The notes beneath the pieces are model-generated. The model was not told the origin of the DNA. It searched no databases and saw nothing but the letters and a program-made list of their open reading frames with translations. Below, one piece after another: positions 21,991 through 30,643 of a stretch of 41,880 nt of DNA. The stretch spans positions 1-41,880 of IMG/VR virus record IMGVR_UViG_3300037963_002440; one strand, given 5' to 3'. The position numbers and the translations under genes are program-made. Source of the DNA: a virus. The first letter of the stretch is position 1. Each line of letters starts with the position of its first letter.

Positions 21991-23490
21991 CTATTGCCCA
22001 TCGTAAATTGTTGTTGGTAAAGCTGTTGCTTTTATTGTAAAAGGACTATACATGAGATTATGTGTTGACCTAAATCCATATTGCAAGTAAGCTGTTTTAG
22101 TTACACCACCTGTACCAAGCCCTATCCAAAATGTATTACTAGAGCCTACTGATGCTAATTCACTTGCACCTAACACCCATCTTGCAGTTAATACTTCATC
22201 ATCTATTTCATCATCACTAAAACTTAATCCTCCATAGTCATATTCAAATTTTTGTCCTATAGCGTTATACCCTGTTGAAGCATCTGCATCAGAAAGTCCA
22301 ACAGTAATCCTTGTATCTGTTGATGACCTATTTATAAAAAAACTTGCTACGATTTCCACATTTTCACTAGGTGGTGTTTTGAATGTAATTTTATGTGTAT
22401 CATCTTCCACAGTAATAGAGTTTTGTATTTCAAAAGAACTTATGTTTGTACCATCTCCCTTTAGACATGTATATCCAAGTATCATACCTGCACCTATTAA
22501 ACTTCCGTCATGAGTTATTTGAACATCTTGGCCAGTATCATCAGTAAAATAAAGATTATTAGGTGTGTCAGATTTTATCCATATCTGCCCATAAGCATTA
22601 GTATCTGCATTAGCACTAGCAACTTCTTTCAAATTTAAAGAAGAGTTCGTTATAAAGCCAGTTTGAGTCCCATTTTTTTTAAAAATAATATCCGTACCAC
22701 TTGCAGCACTATCTCTAGCATCAAGTACAACAGTTTCATGAGAATCTATTGTAGTATGTCCATCAGAATTTAGGTATATATCCCCATCAATATCAAAACT
22801 TAAATTAGCTGCCGAACCTGCAGTATCATGAGTTACAATAGTTGTTGCTCCATGCTCTTCGCACTTTATTTCAAGATAATCGTCAGAAGATTCTCCACCA
22901 TTTTCATATAGCCTTAATTGCGAATAACTTCCATCCTCTGCTGCAAATGATGCAAATGTGTTACCACCAACATTACATTGTATTGAGTCTGCAGCTCCGT
23001 CTAATGCAGCAAATTTAATTTTACCGTCAGGAGCAAAGCTTAAATGACCTTCAGTTCCATCAGAATCAAATGTTGTAAGTGAAGTTACTCCATTTGAACC
23101 AACTGCAATTCTCATAAAGTCGTCAGTATCGCCATTGTTAAAGTAGAAAAATTTCCCATTTCCTGCATCTAATTTTATACTAGCTGAAGCATCAAGGGTA
23201 AAAGCACCTATAACTGAATATGTTGATGGTAATTTAAATTGTCTCATCACATCAACTTTAGACTTGATATCGTTAATTGTGCTTTCTAGGCTAGAAAATG
23301 ACTCCCCTACCTTTACCCCATGCCAAGAATGATTTGCCTTTATATACAGTATTAAGCCCTCAGATGTACGTCTAAAGGTTAAGTCTCCTTCATTTCCTTG
23401 TGAATTTAGTGGCCTTCCTCTTCCTATGGTGGGCAACGAAGACTTTCTTGCTTCATTAAGTCTATCAATTGGAGTTCTTCTTGATGTCAC
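21991..23490 (-). CDS. tail fibre/spike-like protein, 499 aa, GTG start
   Basis: GTG start inside a TAGTG overlap with the tail hub gene, so translation is coupled. The N-terminal region contains GDLTFRRTSEGLILYIK and a short coiled coil; the middle is a chain of beta-rich repeats with GxxxSLTTFDSDGTEGHLSF-like and LDARDSAASGTDIIFKKNG-like units, as in fibrous phage adhesins. The C-terminus is a compact beta domain likely to bind the receptor. Low similarity to any named adhesin can be claimed. Confidence 0.7.
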   Translation of the reverse strand: MTSRRTPIDRLNEARKSSLPTIGRGRPLNSQGNEGDLTFRRTSEGLILYIKANHSWHGVKVGESFSSLESTINDIKSKVDVMRQFKLPSTYSVIGAFTLDASASIKLDAGNGKFFYFNNGDTDDFMRIAVGSNGVTSLTTFDSDGTEGHLSFAPDGKIKFAALDGAADSIQCNVGGNTFASFAAEDGSYSQLRLYENGGESSDDYLEIKCEEHGATTIVTHDTAGSAANLSFDIDGDIYLNSDGHTTIDSHETVVLDARDSAASGTDIIFKKNGTQTGFITNSSLNLKEVASANADTNAYGQIWIKSDTPNNLYFTDDTGQDVQITHDGSLIGAGMILGYTCLKGDGTNISSFEIQNSITVEDDTHKITFKTPPSENVEIVASFFINRSSTDTRITVGLSDADASTGYNAIGQKFEYDYGGLSFSDDEIDDEVLTARWVLGASELASVGSSNTFWIGLGTGGVTKTAYLQYGFRSTHNLMYSPFTIKATALPTTIYDGQ

Positions 23491-26400
23491 TACTTAACTC
23501 TTTTAGGTCGATATATTATTGTTATGTCGTTTATTTCAAAATCTGTTGCAACGGTGCCTAAATAATATTTGGATGCACTTGTAACTGCGTTACCATAACC
23601 CTTGTCTGTCATTGCTGCAACTGTCGCAGTTTCTGTTCCACCATCATAGTCAGTAATTTTAGAAGCATTATATCTTCCAGGGCCTCCATAAATATATATT
23701 TGATAATCATTGTATGCGTCATCTGTTTCACTCGTAGATGAATCATCCTTCAACTGAATAGTTGTAGAGCTTCCCCCTCTAGCTGTACCTGTTTGTATAT
23801 AAATTTGCTCAAAGCTCAATTGAATGCTTTTAACATTATTAATTGATTCTGTTGGTTTTAATTCTGCAACTTTCCAGTCACCTCCTGTGTCTTTAAGACC
23901 TGTTGCTGTGCCTGCTCCCGTAAAGTTCCCTATATTGTAACCAGGACCTGACGTGTCCAATGTTCCGTCATAATAAGTGCTTGATTTAAAAGTTTTCTGA
24001 AGTGACGTTGTGTTTGCAACATTTTGAAGCCCTCCGTCAGTCACATATTTTACCTGAATACCTGAATGGCCTGTAGACTTGTATGTTACATATATTTTAT
24101 ATATTTTTTTATTAACGGCAGGACTTCCAAAATCTATATCTTTGCTTTTCCACATAACTGGTAAATTTGTAAGTGTTCCTTCTGCAGGAGAGTCAGACCA
24201 TTTATAAAAGTTTAACTCAGTTGGAGTTCCCGAATCTACATATCCAAATATTATTTCCCCTGACTTATTGGTTGCAAAATTAGTAAAATTATTTTCAGAT
24301 GTTTCACTATGAGGAAAAGTTTCTCCACTATGAAAGCTTTGAAGTGCCCCAAAATTTAAATCATAAAACTCCCATAGCATAGTCATGCCATTATTATGCG
24401 TTCCCGTAAAAATTAATTTATTTGTTTTGGCATCATAAGCAATCAAACCATTTTCGTTATTATTTAATGTACCAGCTTTGACTTGTTTTGTTAAGTTTTG
24501 AACTCCTTTTCCATCAAAAAACCAAAGCCCCCATTGATTAGTCCATGCAATACCAAGTTCTGTTTTAACGACTCTTGAAGGTGATGATACTCCTGCATTC
24601 ATATACTCGCTTTCCAAAACTTCTGATTCACCTGCAATATTTATAACATAAAGATTTTTTTCTTTATATTGTAAAAGTCTATCACCAAAAGATTCTAATG
24701 CTGTTATAACGTCTCCATCTCCAATAGCCACATCAATAAAATTTGTCTCAGGAAATGTGTCAAATTTATTCACAGGGCTTCTAAGCATTCTATCAGGGTA
24801 TGTTCTTCCACCTTGTCTTATATTTCCAATGTATACTTTTCTTCCTGCAACACACGATGCTTTATATTGTGCATCTATAATTGTTTGCTCTGTAAATAAA
24901 TTTTCTGACAAGTACGTATCAATAGGTTTTATTGTTATGCTTGTGCCTTCTGTATTTGTTGCAATAGCATTTGCTGCAGGTTGTTCAAGAATAAGTTCTG
25001 AATCTCCTGCTCCAAACAATGTATACGTTCCTTTATTAAAATTAACTTCACAAAATAATCTAAATTCTTTTGAACCATCATCTTCTGTCACGTCTTTCAT
25101 GTATATTTTAAACCCATTAATTCTTGGATTCCATGACTTTTCATCTACTCCATACCCATATACAGATTTAACTACACACTCTGGTGCTCCTACAAAATTT
25201 GTCCAATCAACTGTTTCAGTGGGTGTTAGCTCTGTAACTAAAAATATAGGAGCATTATCACTGTGAGCAGCTTTAGTTGAATTGTTGTACCCTCTAGTTA
25301 CTGTTATAGTATTACTAGATATGTTAGTTACAAGCATTTGCTCAGTTCCGACCATTATGACTGAAACATCATCAGTTAAAACTGAGGCATCATCTATATC
25401 TATAGCTGTCTCTGCACCATCATCAACATCTTCAGCTAATAAATTTGATGTTATTCCATCTGCTTGTGTTAATAAGGTTATTTTGTGTCCTGCTGTCAAT
25501 AAAGACTCTTGGACTTCTTGCCCTGGCCCATCATATGTAAAAGACATTGCAAAGTTCCACTTTCTTTTTAAATCTTCATTAATCATTTCAGCAGAATTAG
25601 CAGGAGAAACTCTCCCTATTAATTGCTGTACTTGAGTTGTTCCTGCAACATCTCCAACGCTTGCATGTGATGCGTTTTCATATCTAAATTTGTTATCAGC
25701 TACTCTGTACGCAAGATAAATACCATTATAAGCATTAACTCCTGTTTGGCCTGTAATATGAACATATGCTGTTTGATTGTAAGCTGCATAAGTGCTTTCA
25801 CTTGAATCTAAAAATGGTATTAATGAGTCTGCAACTGTAACCTCTATATTGTTTGGATAATCAGTCGTATCGTCAACCCATGCACTTGCATTAGCATAAT
25901 AAACAGCTCCTGACCCATCAAGAGACTGTGTAGCGTCATTAAATGCTATTGAAAAAGTATTTGAAGTAACACCTGTAACTACATGATTGCCATTATAAAC
26001 AGATAAATTATCATGCATATTTGTCAATACTATTTCATCATTAACGCTAAGTTTATGCGAAGCACTTGCATTGTTTCCATAACCACTTGTTGTAAATGTA
26101 ACTCTGTTTTCATTAACTTCAACTTTTATTATTCCTGTCCCTGCTGGACTTTCACCAAACTCTAATACAACTTTTTCTGATTCTGTTGGATAATTAACAG
26201 TAGAGCTTTCTATTATATCATATACTCTTAATGATTGGACCCCAGCACTGCTTGCAAGAGTTCCTGTTGTACCATCTGATTTTCTTGTATTATTAGGAGG
26301 TTGTGGTGTTTGAACATCTTCTACCCATGTATTAATTGAGTTTGATGTTGCACATTCAAACAATCTATCAGCTTTTATATGCCCAAAATATTTAGGCACA

Positions 26401-27080
26401 TTTGCATAAAAAACATTTGTATTATCTGTATGAGTTGCAATCTTTGTATTAGCATAACCCCTAATAACTGTAAAAGCTTGACCTGTGCCACCTGATGTTA
26501 CATACATAATTTCTTGGTCAATTTGTATAACAGAACCAGTAGCAATTGTAACATTGCCTCCACCACCATTATCAATTGCAAGAACAACGTCATTTTTCCC
26601 AATATCTGCAGAAGTATCAGCACTTGTATCTGTAACACTAAAGTTTCTATCAGATACCCTTAAAGCACCATCAACATTATAATATTCAGGTTTGACTGTT
26701 GCAGTCCTTGAACCTAGAAGAAGTTTGTTGGCTTGCCACTCAGTTGATTGATTAGGGTCATATATATCAATAGCATTTGCATCATTAACACATATAAACT
26801 CTGTGTCAATTTCGTCCCCTTCCATATCATAGTCATGTGAAAACAAGTGGAGCCCGCAACTTTTTTCAAATCCACCTGAATCTGTTGTAATATCTGTTAT
26901 TGTGTGGCCATTTAAATCCGTTTTACTATAAAGATTTTTACCATCACCTTCCTTAACAAGCCTTCCTGGATTATTAATTGAAAACTGAGATAATACATTT
27001 TGATTTTCTGCAACATCTCTTGGGTCCATTTTACTATTAGTCCCACCATGAAACTCTAATATTTTATACTCTTGTTTCAC
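23490..27080 (-). CDS. tail hub/nozzle-like protein with duplicated beta modules, 1196 aa
   Basis: GTG start directly abutting the previous TAA. Segments such as VYIGNIRQGGRTYPDRML, NKFDTFPE and FGDRLLQYKEKNLYVINI resemble propeller-type tail-tube/nozzle proteins of podoviruses (P22 gp10/T7 gp12 type; by motif style only). Two copies of one module (about 163-227 and 555-615) share an E-x-M-x-V-T ... T-V-x-R-G-Y ... A-x-H-x-D-N pattern. A second module (about 325-382) is of the HxLxxGDxVxI...YNGxxxVTxVxxxxF type, also found in the 208-aa connector protein. Confidence 0.65.
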   Translation of the reverse strand: MKQEYKILEFHGGTNSKMDPRDVAENQNVLSQFSINNPGRLVKEGDGKNLYSKTDLNGHTITDITTDSGGFEKSCGLHLFSHDYDMEGDEIDTEFICVNDANAIDIYDPNQSTEWQANKLLLGSRTATVKPEYYNVDGALRVSDRNFSVTDTSADTSADIGKNDVVLAIDNGGGGNVTIATGSVIQIDQEIMYVTSGGTGQAFTVIRGYANTKIATHTDNTNVFYANVPKYFGHIKADRLFECATSNSINTWVEDVQTPQPPNNTRKSDGTTGTLASSAGVQSLRVYDIIESSTVNYPTESEKVVLEFGESPAGTGIIKVEVNENRVTFTTSGYGNNASASHKLSVNDEIVLTNMHDNLSVYNGNHVVTGVTSNTFSIAFNDATQSLDGSGAVYYANASAWVDDTTDYPNNIEVTVADSLIPFLDSSESTYAAYNQTAYVHITGQTGVNAYNGIYLAYRVADNKFRYENASHASVGDVAGTTQVQQLIGRVSPANSAEMINEDLKRKWNFAMSFTYDGPGQEVQESLLTAGHKITLLTQADGITSNLLAEDVDDGAETAIDIDDASVLTDDVSVIMVGTEQMLVTNISSNTITVTRGYNNSTKAAHSDNAPIFLVTELTPTETVDWTNFVGAPECVVKSVYGYGVDEKSWNPRINGFKIYMKDVTEDDGSKEFRLFCEVNFNKGTYTLFGAGDSELILEQPAANAIATNTEGTSITIKPIDTYLSENLFTEQTIIDAQYKASCVAGRKVYIGNIRQGGRTYPDRMLRSPVNKFDTFPETNFIDVAIGDGDVITALESFGDRLLQYKEKNLYVINIAGESEVLESEYMNAGVSSPSRVVKTELGIAWTNQWGLWFFDGKGVQNLTKQVKAGTLNNNENGLIAYDAKTNKLIFTGTHNNGMTMLWEFYDLNFGALQSFHSGETFPHSETSENNFTNFATNKSGEIIFGYVDSGTPTELNFYKWSDSPAEGTLTNLPVMWKSKDIDFGSPAVNKKIYKIYVTYKSTGHSGIQVKYVTDGGLQNVANTTSLQKTFKSSTYYDGTLDTSGPGYNIGNFTGAGTATGLKDTGGDWKVAELKPTESINNVKSIQLSFEQIYIQTGTARGGSSTTIQLKDDSSTSETDDAYNDYQIYIYGGPGRYNASKITDYDGGTETATVAAMTDKGYGNAVTSASKYYLGTVATDFEINDITIIYRPKRVK

Positions 27081-27236
27081 TTATTTTAATAACTTGTTTT
27101 TGCAAACATCCCAAACTTTGTCGTCTAGTTTGTTCTTTGATGAAGATACTAAATAGTCTCCAACTTTAACGAATACTTCTTTTAATATTTTTTCGCTAAA
27201 TAGATTTTTAATTATTATTGATACTACTTTCTTCAT
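27081..27236 (-). CDS. small protein, 51 aa
   Basis: SD AAGGAG five bases before the ATG. MKKVVSIIIKNLFSEKILKEV start, amphipathic; it ends one base before the hub gene's GTG. Small amphipathic proteins of this kind (KxLSEKxxxxVxxKxGDYL) occur next to tail genes in marine phages as I recall. Could associate with membranes. Function unknown. Confidence 0.6.
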   Translation of the reverse strand: MKKVVSIIIKNLFSEKILKEVFVKVGDYLVSSSKNKLDDKVWDVCKNKLLK

Positions 27237-27245
27237 TGTTTCTCC

Positions 27246-27485
27246 TTATTTAATTTTATGATTCTCTAATGCAATTTTTTGCTCTAAAGTATCATTACAA
27301 TTTTTACACTTTATTAGTGCTTCTAAAGCTTTTATCCTTCTATTGCTTGCAACTAAATCAGTTTCAAGTTTATCAATTCTTTCGTCAGCATCATTTGGTT
27401 CTTTAACATACTTCATTATATCATACAACTTAAATTGTTTTGCAAGTAAATCAATTATTTTATTTACTACCATTTTTTGAAGCAT
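27246..27485 (-). CDS. coiled-coil protein with CxxC, 79 aa
   Basis: SD GGGAGG inside the upstream gene's end; TAAATG junction. N-terminal amphipathic helix, then a coiled coil (DADERIDKLETDLVASNRRI) and a CKNC pair. No recognised family. It belongs to a membrane/lysis-like gene group with the MscS-like and holin-like proteins. Confidence 0.6.
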   Translation of the reverse strand: MLQKMVVNKIIDLLAKQFKLYDIMKYVKEPNDADERIDKLETDLVASNRRIKALEALIKCKNCNDTLEQKIALENHKIK

Positions 27486-27848
27486 TTACTTTTCCTCCCA
27501 TTTGCTTAAATCTAACATTTGCAATGGCCTTTCAATTACATGTTCTTTTAGCTTATCGTTTTGTATTTGTATTTTAGTTCCACCTTTAACATAAGGTTTC
27601 CCATCAGCCATACCAATATCGTAAGCAAAAAATGTTGTTTTCCATAAGCCTACCCTTATACATCTTGCAGGTCTTCCATCAAGTATTACAACGTCATCAG
27701 TATTTAAATCTTTTCCCATGAAGACTTTTACGCCTTCAACTACAGTCTCAATAGTGGACTTAAACAACAAAAGAGCAACTCCAGATACAAATAGCCATAC
27801 CCAGTTTCCTAAGATACCTTCTGCTTGTTTCTGTAATTCCTCTTCCAT
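27486..27848 (-). CDS. MscS-like mini-protein: one TM helix plus MscS-type beta domain, 120 aa
   Basis: TM helix at about 16-36 (WVWLFVSGVALLLFK), followed by STIETVVEGVKVFMGKDLNTDD and then the small beta barrel pattern of MscS channels: DDVVILDGRPARCIRVGLWKT ... KIQIQNDKLKEHVIERP. The order 'pore helix, xGDxVxIxGxxGxVxxIxxxxTxF, IPNxxL' matches the MscS core, but TM1, TM2 and the C-terminal cage are missing. An oligomeric inner-membrane pore or channel modulator is plausible; it lies near the holin-like gene. Homology inferred by pattern. Confidence 0.6.
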   Translation of the reverse strand: MEEELQKQAEGILGNWVWLFVSGVALLLFKSTIETVVEGVKVFMGKDLNTDDVVILDGRPARCIRVGLWKTTFFAYDIGMADGKPYVKGGTKIQIQNDKLKEHVIERPLQMLDLSKWEEK

Positions 27849-27850
27849 AA

Positions 27851-28627
27851 TTATCCATTTATTAATTCACCCCACAATGAGGTTCTTCCATCAATTATTT
27901 GTATAACATGCACTGTAAAATGCCCTTTTGTAAAAAAATCAACAATTGCAAATGCATGTGACCAGTTTATAGGTCTACCACCAAGCCAGGCATTTTGTTC
28001 ATTTCTCATATCTTTTAGGCATCCAATGCTCCAGGCTGACTTTTGACCATCCATATGCGTCATTGAGCTCTGCTGGATATCGTGATGATGACCATACATT
28101 ACATTCGTTCCAAGACGTATTAAATGATTCCTCGTATGTTGCACTCCCGCAAAGTGATGGCCATGGTAAAAGTGTAGTTTGCCAATCTTGAGATACTTTC
28201 CTGCCTGATAATAGTTGTATCCTCTTTCCTTTAATTTTACGCATTCTTCAAACCTATAGTTAGTTAAGTAAGGGTTTTCGTCAACAAATCGATTCATCCA
28301 ATCATCATGATTACCCTCAATCATGTATTTTTCTGTGCAATTAGCCTTATCTAAAGACTCATCAATTGAGTCCATGCCTTTATTAACATCTTTAACATCT
28401 TTGTCAATGAACGGTAATTGATACTCTAGGGGTGGTCTTTTTTTCTTTTTCCATTGCCAATGAGAACAACCATGCCACTCACCTACATCACCTAAATCCA
28501 CATAAACATCAGGCTTTACTATTTCAATTGCTTTTTTAACCACACTGATAGCTTTCTTATCATGTAGTGGAAAATGTTTATCTGGTGTTACAAATACACG
28601 TTTTACAACGCCTTTGTCATTTTTCAT
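27851..28627 (-). CDS. calcineurin-like metallophosphoesterase
   Basis: 258 aa. The metal-binding motifs are in order: D16-x-H18, GDxxE (D47), GNHDD (105-109), HGHH (155-158) and GHHHD (179-183). This is the full two-metal signature of the calcineurin-like superfamily. The substrate is not evident; phage members act on DNA ends, cyclic nucleotides or phosphoproteins. It sits between the holin-like and MscS-like genes in the late cluster, not with the replication genes. ATG has only a weak AGG site. Confidence 0.85.
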   Translation of the reverse strand: MKNDKGVVKRVFVTPDKHFPLHDKKAISVVKKAIEIVKPDVYVDLGDVGEWHGCSHWQWKKKKRPPLEYQLPFIDKDVKDVNKGMDSIDESLDKANCTEKYMIEGNHDDWMNRFVDENPYLTNYRFEECVKLKERGYNYYQAGKYLKIGKLHFYHGHHFAGVQHTRNHLIRLGTNVMYGHHHDIQQSSMTHMDGQKSAWSIGCLKDMRNEQNAWLGGRPINWSHAFAIVDFFTKGHFTVHVIQIIDGRTSLWGELING

Positions 28628-28633
28628 ATAAAC

Positions 28634-28783
28634 CTATTTTTTAATTTCGTTATATGCTTTTGCACATATATATACAAAGGTAGCAACCCCTACAGCCACT
28701 CTAACTACAACAGGTAACCATTCAATCCATGTTACACTTATGCCTGTTACACTCGCAGCTGTGGTTTTAAGAGAGTCTACCAT
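28634..28783 (-). CDS. single-TM holin-like protein, 49 aa
   Basis: ATG 28783 overlaps the previous stop by 7 bases. A short polar N-terminus with TTAASVTGIS, then WIEWLPVVVRVAVGVATFVYICAKAY (one TM helix, about 20-43) and a basic tail (NEIKK). Length and topology match small phage holins and similar TM peptides found in podovirus late regions. Holin function is inferred. Confidence 0.6.
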   Translation of the reverse strand: MVDSLKTTAASVTGISVTWIEWLPVVVRVAVGVATFVYICAKAYNEIKK

Positions 28784-29064
28784 TTAACCTTGTTAGCCCA
28801 ATAAGCAGCAGACATTTTACCCTTAGCTATATTCTTTGCGTGCCTAGCTTTAAATGATTTACGTCTATTCTTTTGTTTTTGAGATTCACCAGCTTTTGGT
28901 TTTCCTGCAGTCTTAACTCCCTGTTGTCCAAAGCGTATTGTTTTAACCTTATCACCTTCTTTGGCAACAACTATATGACTTTTCTTTGGATGTCCTGGAG
29001 TTCTCTTGGGTTTATTGTAACCACTAACACCTGCCCTTCTTAATCTTGCATCTTTTTTTTGCAT
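28777..29064 (-). CDS. lysine-rich conserved phage protein (DUF6321-like), 95 aa
   Basis: Very basic. The segments RRAGVSGYNKPKRTPGHPKK, SHIVVAKEGDKVKTIRFGQQ and KSFKARHAKNIAKGKMSAA are strongly conserved in cyanophages, pelagiphages and some giant viruses; I believe the family is DUF6321 (memory, not searched). Likely binds nucleic acid or packs in the virion. TAATG junction with the upstream gene, SD GAGGA. Third of three consecutive basic-protein genes. Confidence 0.75.
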   Translation of the reverse strand: MQKKDARLRRAGVSGYNKPKRTPGHPKKSHIVVAKEGDKVKTIRFGQQGVKTAGKPKAGESQKQKNRRKSFKARHAKNIAKGKMSAAYWANKVKW

Positions 29065-29309
29065 TAACGATTCCTCATTTTTTTAAGAACTTCTTTGCCA
29101 TACTTAGCATGAGTTTTTCCTTTACGTGTAGCAGCTCTTTTTTTACGGTTTTCCGAAGCTTTTTGCGATGCAGTTAAGCTTTCCCTTACAGACTTAGGTA
29201 AGTACCTACCACGCTTTGCTTTTGGCTTTCTTCTATCACTAGCACTTACATAATCCCAATCTTCACCTGTCCATTTATTTAATGATTTTTGTGATTTTTT
29301 AAGAGCCAT
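29064..29309 (-). CDS. lysine-rich protein resembling the C-terminal half of DUF5872, 81 aa
   Basis: KSQKSLNKWTGEDWDYV, RGRYLPKSVRESLTASQKA and ENRKKRAATRKGKTHAKYG match the second half of DUF5872-type proteins (recalled). In those proteins the first half corresponds to the gene immediately upstream (29310-29510). SD GGAGG is about twelve bases from the start, inside the upstream gene. Basic, probably nucleic-acid binding. Confidence 0.7.
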   Translation of the reverse strand: MALKKSQKSLNKWTGEDWDYVSASDRRKPKAKRGRYLPKSVRESLTASQKASENRKKRAATRKGKTHAKYGKEVLKKMRNR

Positions 29310-29510
29310 TTATGAAGTATATCCTCCACCCTTAGCTTTATATTTTTTAGCTAACATTTGGGCTTTACGAGCACTCCAAACACCTGCAGGTCCTCCCTTT
29401 GAGCCAGCTTTAATACTTTGAAATAATCTTTTACGCATTGCAGGTTTGGTATAATTACCTGCCTCATTAACTTTTGACTTTCTTCTGTCTTTTGCGTTTT
29501 TACTTTTCAT
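29310..29510 (-). CDS. lysine-rich protein resembling the N-terminal half of DUF5872, 66 aa
   Basis: YTKPAMRKRLFQSIKAGSKG and GVWSARKAQMLAKKYKAKGG are the typical first-half motifs of DUF5872-like proteins. It ends GGGYTS just where other family members continue into the SQKSLxKWT part, which is encoded here by the next gene. Overlaps the 57-aa coiled-coil gene by 11 bases. Confidence 0.7.
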   Translation of the reverse strand: MKSKNAKDRRKSKVNEAGNYTKPAMRKRLFQSIKAGSKGGPAGVWSARKAQMLAKKYKAKGGGYTS

Positions 29511-29673
29511 TTTTACCTTCGTTCAAATCTTGTAATAATTCTATCTTACCTAAAACTTTTAACATATCTTGATTAAGTTTTCCTAACTCAACTTCAAGTT
29601 CTTTCTTTTTTTGATTTAAGTCATTATAAATATCAACTTCTATTTTTAATCTATCTTCTACTTTTTCTGCCAT
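29500..29673 (-). CDS. coiled-coil protein, 57 aa
   Basis: Directly abuts the stop of the 208-aa gene (TAAATG). Entirely heptad-like (DRLKIEVDIYNDLNQKKKEL), predicted dimeric or trimeric coiled coil. No SD of its own, so it is probably translated by reinitiation. Function unknown. Confidence 0.6.
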   Translation of the reverse strand: MAEKVEDRLKIEVDIYNDLNQKKKELEVELGKLNQDMLKVLGKIELLQDLNEGKNEK

Positions 29674-30300
29674 TTATATTCTTGGGACCGCTAATGCCCT
29701 TACTCCTGATTTTCTTAATGGATACTGATGTACCCCTTTTTCGTACATCTGTCTAAAATAATTTGCTCTTTCTAGGTCTCCTGAATCTTCAAACATTCTT
29801 GCTTTTATATAGCACACAACCATTGGATGTAAACCACTATCTAATCCTGCTTCTGTTTTTAAGTCTTCAGTTTGAGCATCAATTGTCCCGTATTTAGAAT
29901 GGTATGTAATTCTCAATCCATTGTCAATAAATAATGATGTAAAAGTTCCATCATCTTCAGCACTATGTGCTTTTGTAAAATAAAACTCATCGTCATCAAC
30001 CCTTGTTATTGAGTAGTTACCGTCATAATAACTATCAGGCGAAGAAGTTATAGCTACTCTATCCCCTGTTGCTAGTCCATGATTGGCACTACAAGTAACT
30101 TTTGTTGTACCTGCTACAGTTGAATTGTAATCAGTAAATGTAGATATTGTGCCACTTAAATCTCCAGTCCCTTGAAAGGTGTCATATTTTTCTGTTGTTT
30201 TTTCACCTGATACTGATTCATTATCTTCGCACAAAATAGCTAATCTATCATCATCATTATACCACGCAAAATTACTGTTTGGATATGTTCTTTTAGCCAT
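29674..30300 (-). CDS. head-tail connector/tail-associated protein with beta module, 208 aa
   Basis: SD AGGAG. Acidic N-terminus; residues about 64-108 carry the VTCSANHGLATGDRVAI ... YDGNYSITRVDDDEFYF module, the same type as in the 1196-aa hub protein. The C-terminal part (LHPMVVCYIKARMFEDSGDL) is helical, like proteins that dock to a connector. Position after the adaptor genes suggests a head-tail joining or tail completion role. Confidence 0.6.
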   Translation of the reverse strand: MAKRTYPNSNFAWYNDDDRLAILCEDNESVSGEKTTEKYDTFQGTGDLSGTISTFTDYNSTVAGTTKVTCSANHGLATGDRVAITSSPDSYYDGNYSITRVDDDEFYFTKAHSAEDDGTFTSLFIDNGLRITYHSKYGTIDAQTEDLKTEAGLDSGLHPMVVCYIKARMFEDSGDLERANYFRQMYEKGVHQYPLRKSGVRALAVPRI

Positions 30301-30307
30301 AAATCTC

Positions 30308-30643
30308 CTAAGTTAAAGTATCATCTCCTGCATCTAAATCTGACCAAGTAGTATCACTATCATCTGTATCACCTCTTAAAATTTTATGTGGGTCTGCAAG
30401 TTTTGGAATCATTACATATCTACCATTTGTATCTTTTATTTCAACTCTTTTAACATCAATAACATCGTCACTTAAAGTATACCATCTGTCGTGTTTTTTT
30501 AAATCAGTTACTTTAGATACTGTTCTATGTTGTTTTTGTACCGCAATATCATCTAATGCGTCATTAATTAGTTGAAACATATATTGTTCAGGTTGTCTTC
30601 CGAACATTTTTTCTATTTGCTCTATAATGTTTTTGGCTGTCAT
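30308..30643 (-). CDS. small head-tail joining protein candidate, 111 aa
   Basis: TAATG overlap with the adaptor-like gene. It opens with helices (AKNIIEQIEKMFGRQPEQY), followed by a compact beta part and an acidic end with several Asp. Helical N-terminus and beta-rich C-terminus are typical of neck or completion proteins, but no family is recognised. Confidence 0.6.
   Translation of the reverse strand: MTAKNIIEQIEKMFGRQPEQYMFQLINDALDDIAVQKQHRTVSKVTDLKKHDRWYTLSDDVIDVKRVEIKDTNGRYVMIPKLADPHKILRGDTDDSDTTWSDLDAGDDTLT

Noticed and set aside
24757-25266. Plus-strand frame inside the hub gene
   Set aside because: Ser/Val-rich mirror of the minus-strand gene; no start signals and strand organisation speaks against it.
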